Assembly (NCBI GenBank): GCA_002293545.1
Contig: DBDL01000036.1
Span: 1-9,927 of the forward strand
Direction of reading: 5' to 3'
DNA length: 9,927 nucleotides
Source of the DNA: Lachnoclostridium sp. UBA933
GTDB taxonomy: Bacteria; Bacillota; Clostridia; Lachnospirales; Lachnospiraceae
Shown here: positions 1 to 7,254 of the stretch, in pieces
Layout: the number at the start of each line of letters is the position of its first letter
How positions within the stretch are numbered: the first letter of the stretch is position 1
Notes under the pieces: generated by a model
Databases searched by the model: none
Seen by the model: only the letters and a program-made list of their open reading frames with translations
Told to the model about the DNA's origin: nothing
Made by a program: the position numbers and the translations under genes

Positions 1-1052
1 GCTGTTTCCAGATCAATTCGGGCAAAACGGAAGCATTCCATCAGCTTCGGTGAAAATACACCGCATTCCCCGTCAATAATCATTTCAAAGGCATCTTCTT
101 TGGAAAATGCCGCCTTATAAACACGTTCACTGATCAATGCATCATACACATCCGCAATGGATACGACTTGTGCGGCAAGCGGAATCGCCTCTCCGGTCAG
201 ACCGTCCGGATAGCCGTTGCCGTCATAGCGTTCATGATGAAAACGCGCAATGTCATAGCAGTATTTATAGAATATTTCATCCTCCTGACCTTCGGCAACC
301 ATTTTGATGATTTCACTTCCTTTTGCGGAATGTGTTTTCATGATTTCAAATTCGTCTTTTGTTAATCTGCCGGGTTTTAATAAAATACTGTCCGGTATGG
401 CAATTTTCCCGATATCATGCATTGCCGATGCATTGGTTATCATTTCGATGGTACTCCGATCCAATCCGTATTCCGGATGATGCTGCTGTACGGCTTTTAA
501 CAATACTTTCGACAGATTTCGGATTCGTTTGATATGCTGACCGGATTCAAGGTTCCGGGATTCTACCAGGTTGCTTAACGTATCTATGATTCGGCGGTTA
601 AATTCCTGTAAAACAACCGCCTGATGCTGGATCTTTTCCATTTGTTCCATAACCAAACGCTCTAAGTGATTTTTATGATGATATAAGTCTATAACATTTT
701 TAACGCGAATAAAAACAAGATAAGGGTCAAACGGCTTTTTAATAACGTCGGAAACACCGAATCCATACCCGGTACGCTCGGAAAGGTTGGAATCGTCGCC
801 GGTAATCAGTATGACCGGTATCCGTTCTAACAATTGCTTTTTTTCCAATTCTTTTAACAGTTCAAAACCATTCATAACCGGCATATGTAAATCAAGTAAA
901 ATAATTGATATCCTGCTTGGATCCTCATTAATGATATCCAATGCCTCTTGTCCGTTTTCCGCTTTGGAAATACTATAAGCACCCTCAAACATCCCCTCCA
1001 GTAAATCTCTGTTCACTTCTGCATCGTCTACAATTAGTATTCTTTGATTCAT
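1..1052 (-). CDS. Response regulator with HD-GYP phosphodiesterase output domain (3' end cut by the window edge)
   Basis: I translated this open frame by hand from the ATG at 1050-1052; about 350 codons are visible and no stop is reached before base 1. An AAGGAGG ribosome binding site at 1058-1064 supports the start. Residues 1-120 form a receiver domain: acidic pair D9/D10, phospho-acceptor D54 in LLDLHMPVMNG, T84, and K106 in KKPFDP. A probable coiled linker (about 122-155) follows. The HD-GYP domain starts near 156, with the metal-binding HD pair H212-D213 in HDIGKIAIPD and the GYP signature HHERYDGNGYPDGLTG at 272-287, followed by IADVYDAL. All family hallmark residues that I can see are intact, so it is probably an active cyclic-di-GMP phosphodiesterase gated by phosphorylation; substrate and activity are inferred from the family. 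It is cytoplasmic, with no DNA-binding domain seen. It lies 61 bases downstream of the FapA-like gene and is probably cotranscribed. A weak TATAAT at 1076-1081 could give an extra promoter. Confidence 0.93.
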   Translation of the reverse strand, partial: MNQRILIVDDAEVNRDLLEGMFEGAYSISKAENGQEALDIINEDPSRISIILLDLHMPVMNGFELLKELEKKQLLERIPVILITGDDSNLSERTGYGFGVSDVIKKPFDPYLVFIRVKNVIDLYHHKNHLERLVMEQMEKIQHQAVVLQEFNRRIIDTLSNLVESRNLESGQHIKRIRNLSKVLLKAVQQHHPEYGLDRSTIEMITNASAMHDIGKIAIPDSILLKPGRLTKDEFEIMKTHSAKGSEIIKMVAEGQEDEIFYKYCYDIARFHHERYDGNGYPDGLTGEAIPLAAQVVSIADVYDALISERVYKAAFSKEDAFEMIIDGECGVFSPKLMECFRFARIDLET

Positions 1053-1113
1053 GATAACCTCCTTGATGGTCAAATATTATATATGAATTTTCTTGATAAA
1101 TAAAATGATGCCG

Positions 1114-2535
1114 TCATTCAATTCCTTCCGGAACCACATCCGTTCCCCTGCGAAGAAAGGTGACGGAACGGAACGAATCAATATTTTTATATATATAGGA
1201 ATCAATGGTCACTTCAACTCCGGGATATACAATTCCTTGTACAATAACACAGGAATTACTGCTTTCATTTATCAGTACAAGCAGTTCATCATGCTTTTTA
1301 TTCAGTTTATTCAATTCTTTTATCTTAATTGACATCGCTTGGTTCAGCTTTTTTTTCATGGTAATCACTTGATCGGTTAAACTCTTTGCTCTCTCTATCT
1401 TATCAAGTCCATCGGTAAATAATGCCACTTCTGATTCTATTTTTGCTATTTGCTTTCCCAAATTCTGATATTCGTCCATTTGATCCTGCGTCACCCCGAC
1501 AAACAATTTCGTTGTTTTCTCTACGGGATTTCCAAGATTATGACATGTAATCCCCTTATTTGCTTTTGTCATTCCGCCTATGATAACCCCTCTTGATCCG
1601 GATACGACAACCGTATCCTGTGTATCAATATTACAGTTCAGCAGATAATTTGCATTTACCGATTGTTTCGCTATAATCGTAACGGATTCAAAAAACAAAC
1701 CGGATATCGTTTCTTTTGCATGTAAAAAGCCTCCGCCGATCCCCTGCATCCCTCTTTTCAGTAAGATTGACTTTCCTGCCATAATCTTCGCCGCTTCCAC
1801 ATGCCCGTCAATCATAATATGCCCGGTCGCTTTGACCATAAAGCCCGATTTTACTTCTCCCATGATATAAACATCACCGTCAAAGTCAATGTTTCCGGTT
1901 TCCGTATCAACATCCTTATTGATAATATAACAGTTTTCAATATTAATCCGCCCGTCTTTCAACTCGATCACCCCGGTGATATTGGAAAAATACTGCTTTC
2001 TGTCCTCGCTTACCGAAAATCCCTTGCCCCGAATCGGCGGCAGGTCTTTTCCCCGTTTGGGAAACAATAAGTTACCCATAACGGTAAACCCGATTTCGCC
2101 CTGTGTGGCAGATATGTATTCGGCGATCAACTGCCCTTCCTTTACCTGTTCAAACAACTCCATATTCTTATAATCAACCGACCCATCACTCAATAACTTT
2201 GGCTTATTTAATATTTCCGTCCTGAAATGATATTGAAATCTGCCGTCCTCGCCGTTGGTTTCTTCTTTACCGGACGCCACGGCAACACTGTCCATATTGG
2301 GAAAAATATTCAGTGCTTCTTCTATCTTATCCATTTTTATTCCTTGCTTCACACCTGCTTTTGTAAGCGCATTCATAACATCGTCAACAGAACATTCACC
2401 AGGTGCTTTTACCGAAGCCAAATTGATGGATGCACTTAATTTATCTTCAGAAATGAATACTTTAACCAACGAATGAGCTTCATTTTCTGATTCATTCACC
2501 GGTTCCTCATTTTGTTTCATCAATGTATTCCCCAT
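1114..2535 (-). CDS. FapA / DUF342 family protein
   Basis: This 473-residue protein matches the FapA (formerly DUF342) family by pattern. A polar N-terminus (1-22) leads into a small alpha/beta region (about 23-100). A glycine-rich segment around 134-195 follows (TQGEIGFTVMGN, FPKRGKDLPPIRGKG). Next comes a right-handed beta-helix-like stretch (about 195-345) with repeated short strands such as GNIDFDGDVYIMGEV, ATGHIMIDGHVEAAKI and GSRGVIIGGMTKA. A long coiled coil (about 350-425) precedes a short C-terminal beta part (YPGVEVTIDS). No signal peptide or membrane segment is visible, so it is probably cytoplasmic. In Vibrio, FapA is tied to polar flagellar assembly, but most Clostridial members are uncharacterised and nothing here proves a flagellar role. 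The start at 2533-2535 is chosen because GGGGAG sits about six bases upstream; an alternative Met is codon 6. It is 18 bases downstream of the repeat-protein gene and 61 bases upstream of the HD-GYP regulator. Confidence 0.88.
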   Translation of the reverse strand: MGNTLMKQNEEPVNESENEAHSLVKVFISEDKLSASINLASVKAPGECSVDDVMNALTKAGVKQGIKMDKIEEALNIFPNMDSVAVASGKEETNGEDGRFQYHFRTEILNKPKLLSDGSVDYKNMELFEQVKEGQLIAEYISATQGEIGFTVMGNLLFPKRGKDLPPIRGKGFSVSEDRKQYFSNITGVIELKDGRINIENCYIINKDVDTETGNIDFDGDVYIMGEVKSGFMVKATGHIMIDGHVEAAKIMAGKSILLKRGMQGIGGGFLHAKETISGLFFESVTIIAKQSVNANYLLNCNIDTQDTVVVSGSRGVIIGGMTKANKGITCHNLGNPVEKTTKLFVGVTQDQMDEYQNLGKQIAKIESEVALFTDGLDKIERAKSLTDQVITMKKKLNQAMSIKIKELNKLNKKHDELLVLINESSNSCVIVQGIVYPGVEVTIDSYIYKNIDSFRSVTFLRRGTDVVPEGIE

Positions 2536-2553
2536 ACATAGCTCCCCTGTCTG

Positions 2554-3726
2554 CTACCTTTTTTCTTCCAATAAAAGCCGCATCCTCCTCATTTCTTCAA
2601 CTGAAAATGAAGCCTTTGCATAAACATTGACATCAAGACCGCTTTCTAATCCCTTTAGTATTTCCGCTGTCTGCTCCGGTGTAAAATCATTGACATCCTC
2701 GTGAGGGTGAAATAATTCTTCTTCAATCTTCCTCATTTGCATTTCGTCATACAATACATTGGCATAAGAAGAAACATCCAAACCGGCATCCAGACCCAAT
2801 CGGATTTCACGCATCTGTTTCCATGTAAATAACGGATTTGTGTAGAGTTTTACATCAACTTTTCGTTCCAAACCTTTACGGATTTCACGCATCTGCATCC
2901 AGGTATAAATCGTCTTGGCATAAACAGACACATCCACCCCTCTCATCAGCCCTTTCGTAATTTCGCGCAGCTGTACCCCGTAGTATTCGGGAGTTATGTA
3001 TGGAAACAAATTGATGCCTGCTTCGCTGGCATAATTGATTTCTTCTAATTGTTCCGCATCGTATCCGTCATCCAAAAGTTTTGCTAAGTCCTCACCGCGT
3101 TTCAATCCGATACGGATTTCATTCAATTCCTTGCCCGTATAGTTCTTCTTTGCATAAGGAACTAAATCAATATCTTCCAATAAACCTTCCCGTATCGCAC
3201 GCATTACCATGTGATGGTTACCCGGATCCGAATACCTCGAAACATCCAATTTGCTTTCCAGTCCCAAACGGATTTCTCTCATTTGAAACCAATCATATTT
3301 TTTGTCTAAGTATAAATGGATGTCTATATCGGAAACCATCCCCAAACGGATTTCACACATCTGCGGTGCGATATACTCCAAGTCCGCATATACGGAAATA
3401 TCTACGTTTTCAGCAATTCCCTGCCGTATTTCCTCAATCTGCATCCAGTCATACCCTTCATTACGGTAAAAATCCAAGTCCAGTCCGTATTGTAAGGACT
3501 GACGTATTTCATCCATTTGAAACCATTCTAATGCCGGATCCAAAAGAGGTTCGATATCAATGTTATTTTCCAAGCCTTTACGAATAACTTCCAATTGCAG
3601 GGAATTAAAATCCAGTTTCTTCAATCTTTCTATATCAGCTCCGAGTTCCTTGCAAATATTTAACTCAGCCTCATAATTAACCTTTTGGATCTCATGCTCT
3701 ATTTCTTTTTTTACATGTTGATTCAT
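2554..3726 (-). CDS. Protein of fourteen tandem 26-residue repeats, function unknown
   Basis: I do not recognise a named function. After a charged helical N-terminus (1-38), almost the whole 390-residue protein consists of tandem units, 26 residues each. The rough consensus is xYDWxQMREIRxGLE then xGLDVSxYAxP; units at 143-168, 273-298 and 299-324 are closest to it. The unit suggests an amphipathic helix (QMREIRxGLE) followed by a short extended turn (LDVSxY), which would stack into a solenoid-like scaffold for protein binding. That is inference. Unit 8 (221-246) is degenerate and unit 12 or 13 is four residues short. No signal peptide, membrane segment or catalytic motif is visible. The start is supported by AAAGGAG five bases upstream and by a strong promoter at 3757-3785. 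It is first in a likely operon with the FapA-like and HD-GYP genes. From memory only, similar EIRxGLE..DVSxYA repeats occur in uncharacterised proteins of gut Clostridia, some on conjugative elements. Confidence 0.9.
   Translation of the reverse strand: MNQHVKKEIEHEIQKVNYEAELNICKELGADIERLKKLDFNSLQLEVIRKGLENNIDIEPLLDPALEWFQMDEIRQSLQYGLDLDFYRNEGYDWMQIEEIRQGIAENVDISVYADLEYIAPQMCEIRLGMVSDIDIHLYLDKKYDWFQMREIRLGLESKLDVSRYSDPGNHHMVMRAIREGLLEDIDLVPYAKKNYTGKELNEIRIGLKRGEDLAKLLDDGYDAEQLEEINYASEAGINLFPYITPEYYGVQLREITKGLMRGVDVSVYAKTIYTWMQMREIRKGLERKVDVKLYTNPLFTWKQMREIRLGLDAGLDVSSYANVLYDEMQMRKIEEELFHPHEDVNDFTPEQTAEILKGLESGLDVNVYAKASFSVEEMRRMRLLLEEKR
2557..3612 (-). repeat. 78-bp coding tandem repeat array (14 units)
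   Basis: The codons for the EIR anchor of each unit recur in strict phase on the plus-strand text. Anchors begin at 3583, 3505, 3427, 3349, 3271, 3193, 3115, 3037, 2959, 2881, 2803 and 2725, each exactly 78 bases apart. The next step is 66 bases, to 2659 (a 12-base deletion), and then 78 again to 2581. The plus-strand form is close to CGGATTTCACGCATCTG, best conserved at 2801-2817 and 2879-2895. Copies differ at many synonymous and non-synonymous sites, so this is an old, diverged array rather than a recent expansion. Confidence 0.92.
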
Positions 3727-3756
3727 AACGGCTCCTTTATAATGCGAATATAGTTT

Positions 3757-3785
3757 ATTATAATCGTTTTTGTAGATTTTGGCAA
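3757..3785 (-). promoter_or_regulatory. Sigma-A-type promoter for the repeat protein / FapA / HD-GYP operon
   Basis: Read on the minus strand, TTGCCA (3780-3785) is followed by exactly 17 bases and then a perfect TATAAT (3757-3762). The -10 box lies 30 bases upstream of the ATG at 3726, leaving room for a short leader that carries the AAAGGAG ribosome binding site. It sits just downstream of the hairpin that ends the lipoprotein gene, as expected for a new transcription unit. Confidence 0.8.
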
Positions 3786-3808
3786 GAGGAAAAGACTCTC
3801 ATTTCACA

Positions 3809-3858
3809 TTAAACAGCACACCCACAATCATAAGTATCAATGATAATCGTAGGTGTGC
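3809..3858 (-). terminator. Hairpin, probable terminator of the lipoprotein gene
   Basis: GCACACC (3852-3858) and GGTGTGC (3816-3822) pair on the minus strand. The stem continues imperfectly through TACGAT/ATTGTG to ATCAT/ATGAT around an eight-base loop. It begins 24 bases after the lipoprotein stop codon and lies before the next promoter. The tract after the stem is only TGTTTAATG, so it is a weak intrinsic terminator by sequence and may act mainly as a 3'-end stabilising hairpin. Confidence 0.55.
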
Positions 3859-3882
3859 CGCTATGGAAATCAATGTATTTAT

Positions 3883-4986
3883 TTATTCTTTCTTTTTCAC
3901 ATACTGACCGACAATATCCATTGCCTTTTTTTGCAGCATTGTTTCGTCAAAATAATCCTCATATTCTACATTTCGGGTATCTTTAACCTGTTTCGCCAAT
4001 TCATCCTGGGTGACTTCTTTGGTTTCCTGACCGGTTTGCTGCGCCTGTCCCGCATAATTATCTTTCAATATTTTTGTCAGCTCTTCTTCGTCTTCATCGG
4101 TGATATCGGCACCCTCTTTATCAATGATATATTGGCATACAAGCAATGTTTTTACTACGGATTCCGCCATTTTTTTAATCTCTTCATTATAGGCTTCCTC
4201 AGTCATCTGATACTGCGTTAAAAAGGTATTAAAATCCTGTCCCTGCTGAGTAATGCCGTATCTCATTGTAAAATCATTTTCTTTTATCTTTTCATCCACA
4301 TACTCCTGCGGCAATGACTTTACCGTCACCGATTCCATATATGTTTGCATCGCCTGGCTGTTTATCTGGTCTTTTACTTGTTTTTTTGTACCCTCTTTAT
4401 ATTCATTTACTGTTTTATACTGATCTCCCGTGGCTTTTGCAATATTAGCGTCTGTTGCTTCCAGCGGAACCTTAGAGGTTGCCAGCTTATTCAGCTTCAC
4501 TTTAAATACTGCTTCTTTTCCGCTGAAATCAGGATTGTTTTGATAGGGATCCGGAAATTTCACTTTGATATCTTTTGTTGCACCGACTTTCATCCCGACA
4601 ATTCCTTCTTCAAATCCGGGAATCATACTGCCGGAACCAAGCTCTAAGTCTTGCTTATCCGCTTTTCCGCCGTCAAATTCCTTTCCGTCCATTGTCCCGT
4701 TGTAATTAATATTGACTGTATCATTCATTCTGGCGTCGGTACGCCCTTTTATTGGCTGCGGGTCTGCTGAACTCAGCAGTAATTTGTTCAAATTTTCTTC
4801 CACGGTTTCATCAACTGTTTTATCTACCTCAAGACCCTTATAATCAATCGTAAACGTCAAATACTCCTCCGGATCATACGAATCCCCTACCCATGGCAGT
4901 TTCTTTACGAAATCTCCCCACGAACACCCTGTCATCACCATTGATAATATGAGAAGCATACTAACAATTGCTGTCTTTTTCTTCAA
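3883..4986 (-). CDS. Trigger-factor-like FKBP-type peptidyl-prolyl isomerase lipoprotein
   Basis: A 367-residue protein. The start MKKK, a hydrophobic core (about 6-18) and the lipobox MTGC with C21 mark a lipoprotein signal, so the protein should be anchored on the outer face of the cytoplasmic membrane. Residues 88-168 form an FKBP domain of the trigger-factor type (NDTVNINYNGTMDGKEFDGG, LGSGSMIPGFEEGIVGMKVG, FPDPY, AVFKVKLNKL). The C-terminal helical region (about 175-367) resembles trigger factor's substrate-binding arms. The ribosome-binding N-terminal domain of true trigger factor is absent and replaced by the lipoprotein leader. A role in folding secreted proteins, analogous to PrsA, is inferred. 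The start codon is TTG (4984-4986), supported by AAGGAGG eight bases upstream and by the complete signal peptide that begins there. The gene stands alone, 175 bases after trpA, with its own probable promoter. PPIase activity is not proven; some members may act only as chaperones. Confidence 0.9.
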   Translation of the reverse strand: MKKKTAIVSMLLILSMVMTGCSWGDFVKKLPWVGDSYDPEEYLTFTIDYKGLEVDKTVDETVEENLNKLLLSSADPQPIKGRTDARMNDTVNINYNGTMDGKEFDGGKADKQDLELGSGSMIPGFEEGIVGMKVGATKDIKVKFPDPYQNNPDFSGKEAVFKVKLNKLATSKVPLEATDANIAKATGDQYKTVNEYKEGTKKQVKDQINSQAMQTYMESVTVKSLPQEYVDEKIKENDFTMRYGITQQGQDFNTFLTQYQMTEEAYNEEIKKMAESVVKTLLVCQYIIDKEGADITDEDEEELTKILKDNYAGQAQQTGQETKEVTQDELAKQVKDTRNVEYEDYFDETMLQKKAMDIVGQYVKKKE

Positions 4987-4994
4987 TTATAAAT

Positions 4995-5001
4995 CCTCCT
5001 T
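4995..5001 (-). promoter_or_regulatory. Ribosome binding site deciding a TTG start
   Basis: AAGGAGG on the minus strand lies eight bases before TTG (4984-4986). No ATG or GTG lies closer in frame, and the lipoprotein signal peptide begins exactly at this TTG, so the non-ATG start is well supported. Confidence 0.8.
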
Positions 5002-5020
5002 TTTGCCTGCGGCATTTTGA

Positions 5021-5045
5021 ATCAGGGAATATTTTCCCTCCTGAT
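5021..5045 (-). promoter_or_regulatory. Imperfect palindrome at the transcription start of the lipoprotein gene
   Basis: Outer arms ATCAGG (5021-5026) and CCTGAT (5040-5045) are perfect complements. Inside them GAA and TTC pair around a four-base loop, with a three-base bulge; an alternative register gives AGGGAA/TTCCCT. It directly abuts the proposed -10 box (5046-5051), so it would cover the transcription start. It could be an operator for a dimeric regulator or a 5' mRNA stability hairpin. Its function is not determined. Confidence 0.45.
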
Positions 5046-5074
5046 ATTATACTATACCACGAAATCTCAAAAAA
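5046..5074 (-). promoter_or_regulatory. Probable promoter of the lipoprotein gene
   Basis: A perfect TATAAT (5046-5051) lies 59 bases upstream of the TTG start, overlapping an extended-type TGGTATAGT. The hexamer 17 bases upstream is only TTTTTT (5069-5074), in an AT-rich stretch. A TTGAGA at 5065-5070 is closer to consensus but only 13 bases away. The -10 element is good and the -35 weak. The rest of the 175-base gap to trpA shows no gene and no convincing terminator. Confidence 0.45.
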
Positions 5075-5161
5075 TAAAAGTGATATTTTGTCCACAACTG
5101 AAATTATTGGAATCCTCCTTGCCGGTATCCGAAAATCACTTGACCGGAACCCTTTCACTTC

Positions 5162-5932
5162 TTATGAGATTACTTCTTTCATTTTACGGGCAAATTGACC
5201 CACTTTTTTTACGCAATCGGTACCGGACTCTTCTATGATACGTACAATGGCGCTTCCGACAATAACTCCGTCGGATAATTCAGCCATCTGTTTTGCCTGT
5301 TCCGGAGTCGAAATCCCAAAGCCTACGGCACATGGTATCTCTTTTACCTGTTTCACTTCCCGTACCATATATCTAACGTCATTGCTGATCTTTTCACGTT
5401 CCCCCGTTACGCCCAAAGAAGAAACACAATAGACGAAACCCTCGGATTCCCGTGCAATTTGACGGATACGGTTTTCGGAAGTCGGTGCGATAAGGGATAC
5501 CAAATGGATATCGTACTTTGAAAAAACCGACTGCAGCTCATTTTTTTCTTCGTAAGGAACGTCCGGTACGATTACCAAACGGATATCACATTCTTTGCAT
5601 TTTTTTGAAAATTTCTCGATCCCGTATACGTAAACCGGATTGACATAGGTCAAAAAAACGAGGGGAATCGCTGATTCTTTCCTGAAATCCAAAACCATAT
5701 CAAATATTTTATCCGTTGTCGTCCCTGCCTTTAAAGCCCTTTCATTGGCTTTCTCAATTACGGGACCTTCGGCGACCGGATCGGAAAACGGAATCCCTAT
5801 CTCAATCAAATCGGAACCCGCTTTTTCCAGTTCGGCTAACAGCTCTTTTGTTACGGATAAATTCGGATCTCCCGCCGTAATAAAAGGAATAAAAGCTTTT
5901 TTATTTTGAAAGACTTCTTGGATACTACTCAT
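5162..5932 (-). CDS. trpA: Tryptophan synthase alpha subunit
   Basis: 256 residues, close to the usual family length. TrpA cleaves indole-3-glycerol phosphate to indole and glyceraldehyde 3-phosphate and passes indole through a tunnel to TrpB. A TIM barrel is indicated by [10 protein letters not shown] (14-23), [12 protein letters not shown] (41-52) with catalytic E44 (E. coli Glu49), the VPDVP strand, the loop SSLGVTGE, and the phosphate-binding GFGIST and [10 protein letters not shown] segments. The second catalytic acid, Asp60 in E. coli, is Glu here (E55 in PVAEGPVIE). From memory this also occurs in other Clostridial TrpA proteins, so it is probably a lineage trait. The gene overlaps trpB by eight bases (ATGAGTAG), implying translational coupling. 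AAGGGGG lies nine bases upstream of the ATG. It is the last gene of the operon; no clear hairpin-plus-T terminator follows. Confidence 0.96.
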   Translation of the reverse strand: MSSIQEVFQNKKAFIPFITAGDPNLSVTKELLAELEKAGSDLIEIGIPFSDPVAEGPVIEKANERALKAGTTTDKIFDMVLDFRKESAIPLVFLTYVNPVYVYGIEKFSKKCKECDIRLVIVPDVPYEEKNELQSVFSKYDIHLVSLIAPTSENRIRQIARESEGFVYCVSSLGVTGEREKISNDVRYMVREVKQVKEIPCAVGFGISTPEQAKQMAELSDGVIVGSAIVRIIEESGTDCVKKVGQFARKMKEVIS

Positions 5933-7109
5933 GAAGATTCACCCCCTTGTATTTTGCAATGGATGCCACATCTTTATCTCCTCGTCCGGATATATTGATT
6001 ACAATAATCTGTTCGGGATCCATCTCTTTTGCCAGAATCCTTGCATATGCTACGGCATGTGCGCTTTCAATTGCCGGTATAATTCCTTCGGTTCTTGATA
6101 AATACTCGAATGCCTCCACCGCTTCGTCGTCGGTTACGGAAATATACTCTGCCCTCCCCGCATCATAGAGAGAGGAATGTTCCGGTCCGATCCCCGGATA
6201 ATCAAGTCCTGCCGAAATGGAATAAACCGGGGCAATCTGACCGTAATCGTCCTGGCAGAAATACGACTTCATCCCATGAAAAATCCCCGTCGTTCCGGTT
6301 GCGATTGTCGCCGCGGTATCTTTTGTTTCGATTCCCCGTCCTGCCGCTTCACAGCCAATCAGTCTTACTCCGTCTTCCTGTATGAAATCATGGAAAATTC
6401 CGATGGCGTTACTTCCGCCGCCGACACAGGCAATAACAGCATCCGGAAGCTTCCCTTCCTTTTCAAGCATCTGTTGTCTTACCTCTTTCCCGATGACACT
6501 CTGAAAGTCCCTTACAATCAGCGGAAACGGATGCGGACCTACGACAGAACCGATCACATAATGGGTATCTTCAATTCGTGCCGTCCATTCACGCAGCGTT
6601 TCATTCACCGCATCTTTCAGCGTCTGGGTCCCGCTTGTAACCGGATGTTCTTTTGCTCCTAAAAGCTCCATACGGAAAACATTCAGGGCTTGGCGGGAAA
6701 TATCTTCTTTCCCCATAAAGACTTCGCATTCCAATCCCATCAATGCCGCGGCTGTCGCGGTCGCGACCCCGTGCTGCCCCGCACCGGTTTCGGCAATGAC
6801 TCTCGTCTTTCCCATTTTTTTTGCCAGAAGAACCTGCCCCAAAACGTTGTTGATTTTATGCGAACCGGTATGATTCAAATCTTCCCGTTTCAAATAGATT
6901 TTGGCACCTTTCAAATCTTGTGTCATTTTTTTTGCAAAGTACAATCCGGACGGACGCCCCGCATAATTACTGAGCAAGTCATTCAACTCTGCGACAAACC
7001 CGGAATCATTCTTGTACTTATGATAGGATTCTTCCAACTCAATTACGGTGTTCATAAGAGTTTCGGGAATGTACTGACCTCCGTGAATCCCAAATCTTCC
7101 TTCTTTCAT
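5925..7109 (-). CDS. trpB: Tryptophan synthase beta subunit
   Basis: 394 residues, the normal TrpB length. This PLP enzyme condenses indole with L-serine to give L-tryptophan in an alpha2-beta2 complex with TrpA. The N-terminus [13 protein letters not shown] is typical. K85 in HTGSHKINN forms the Schiff base with PLP. E107 in AETGAGQHG corresponds to catalytic Glu109 of Salmonella TrpB. GGGSNA at 230-235 binds the cofactor phosphate. The C-terminal ISGRGDKD motif is present. It belongs to the canonical TrpB1 type, as judged from length and the adjacent trpA. The ATG is preceded by a close GAGGAG. The gene follows trpF after a 44-base gap filled by a tandem repeat, and it overlaps trpA by eight bases. 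Confidence 0.97.
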   Translation of the reverse strand: MKEGRFGIHGGQYIPETLMNTVIELEESYHKYKNDSGFVAELNDLLSNYAGRPSGLYFAKKMTQDLKGAKIYLKREDLNHTGSHKINNVLGQVLLAKKMGKTRVIAETGAGQHGVATATAAALMGLECEVFMGKEDISRQALNVFRMELLGAKEHPVTSGTQTLKDAVNETLREWTARIEDTHYVIGSVVGPHPFPLIVRDFQSVIGKEVRQQMLEKEGKLPDAVIACVGGGSNAIGIFHDFIQEDGVRLIGCEAAGRGIETKDTAATIATGTTGIFHGMKSYFCQDDYGQIAPVYSISAGLDYPGIGPEHSSLYDAGRAEYISVTDDEAVEAFEYLSRTEGIIPAIESAHAVAYARILAKEMDPEQIIVINISGRGDKDVASIAKYKGVNLHE

Positions 7110-7134
7110 AATCTCCTCGCTTTCTAATCGTCAT

Positions 7135-7254
7135 TAAGATTGCTGTTTTATGATTATTTTTCTCTGGTTACTATTGTTCCTAAATGCTGTTTTTGATTTT
7201 CATTCTCTGATTGCCATTGTTCTTTGATTGCTGTTTTCTGATTATTACTGTTCC
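7135..7254 (-). repeat. Imperfect tandem repeats across the 3' end of trpF
   Basis: On the minus strand three units follow each other: 7225-7254 (30 bp), 7181-7223 (43 bp) and 7135-7180 (46 bp). Each begins with (G/A)GAACA(A/G)T and a (A/C)ATCAGA or AACCAGA segment, and ends with AAACAGCA(A/T). The first unit lacks the central dozen bases. The trpF stop codon (7154-7156) lies inside the third unit, so the array crosses from coding to intergenic sequence. Matching was done by eye and the unit borders are approximate. Confidence 0.7.

Noticed and set aside
3081..3587. Plus-strand open frame of 168 codons
   Set aside because: It is antisense to the repeat-protein gene; its length comes from the 78-bp periodicity (a multiple of three), which keeps an opposite frame open. 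No ribosome binding site or recognisable protein.
2557..3612. The regular spacing as a CRISPR array
   Set aside because: The period is exactly 78 bases, a multiple of three, in one open reading frame with gradual protein-level similarity; there are no identical repeats with unrelated spacers.
4961..5158. Minus-strand 65-codon frame between trpA and the lipoprotein gene, near an AAGGAGG at about 5112-5118
   Set aside because: That AAGGAGG is inside the frame and no start codon sits at proper distance after it; the frame crosses the promoter and overlaps the lipoprotein start.
5090..5161. Possible terminator after trpA (CCGGT ... ACCGG on the minus strand)
   Set aside because: The stem is short with a bulge, the loop is about 16 bases and no T tract follows, so it does not meet the pattern of an intrinsic terminator.
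6177..6662. Plus-strand open frame of 161 codons
   Set aside because: Antisense within trpB, which is beyond doubt; the translated product shows no domain and no start signal.
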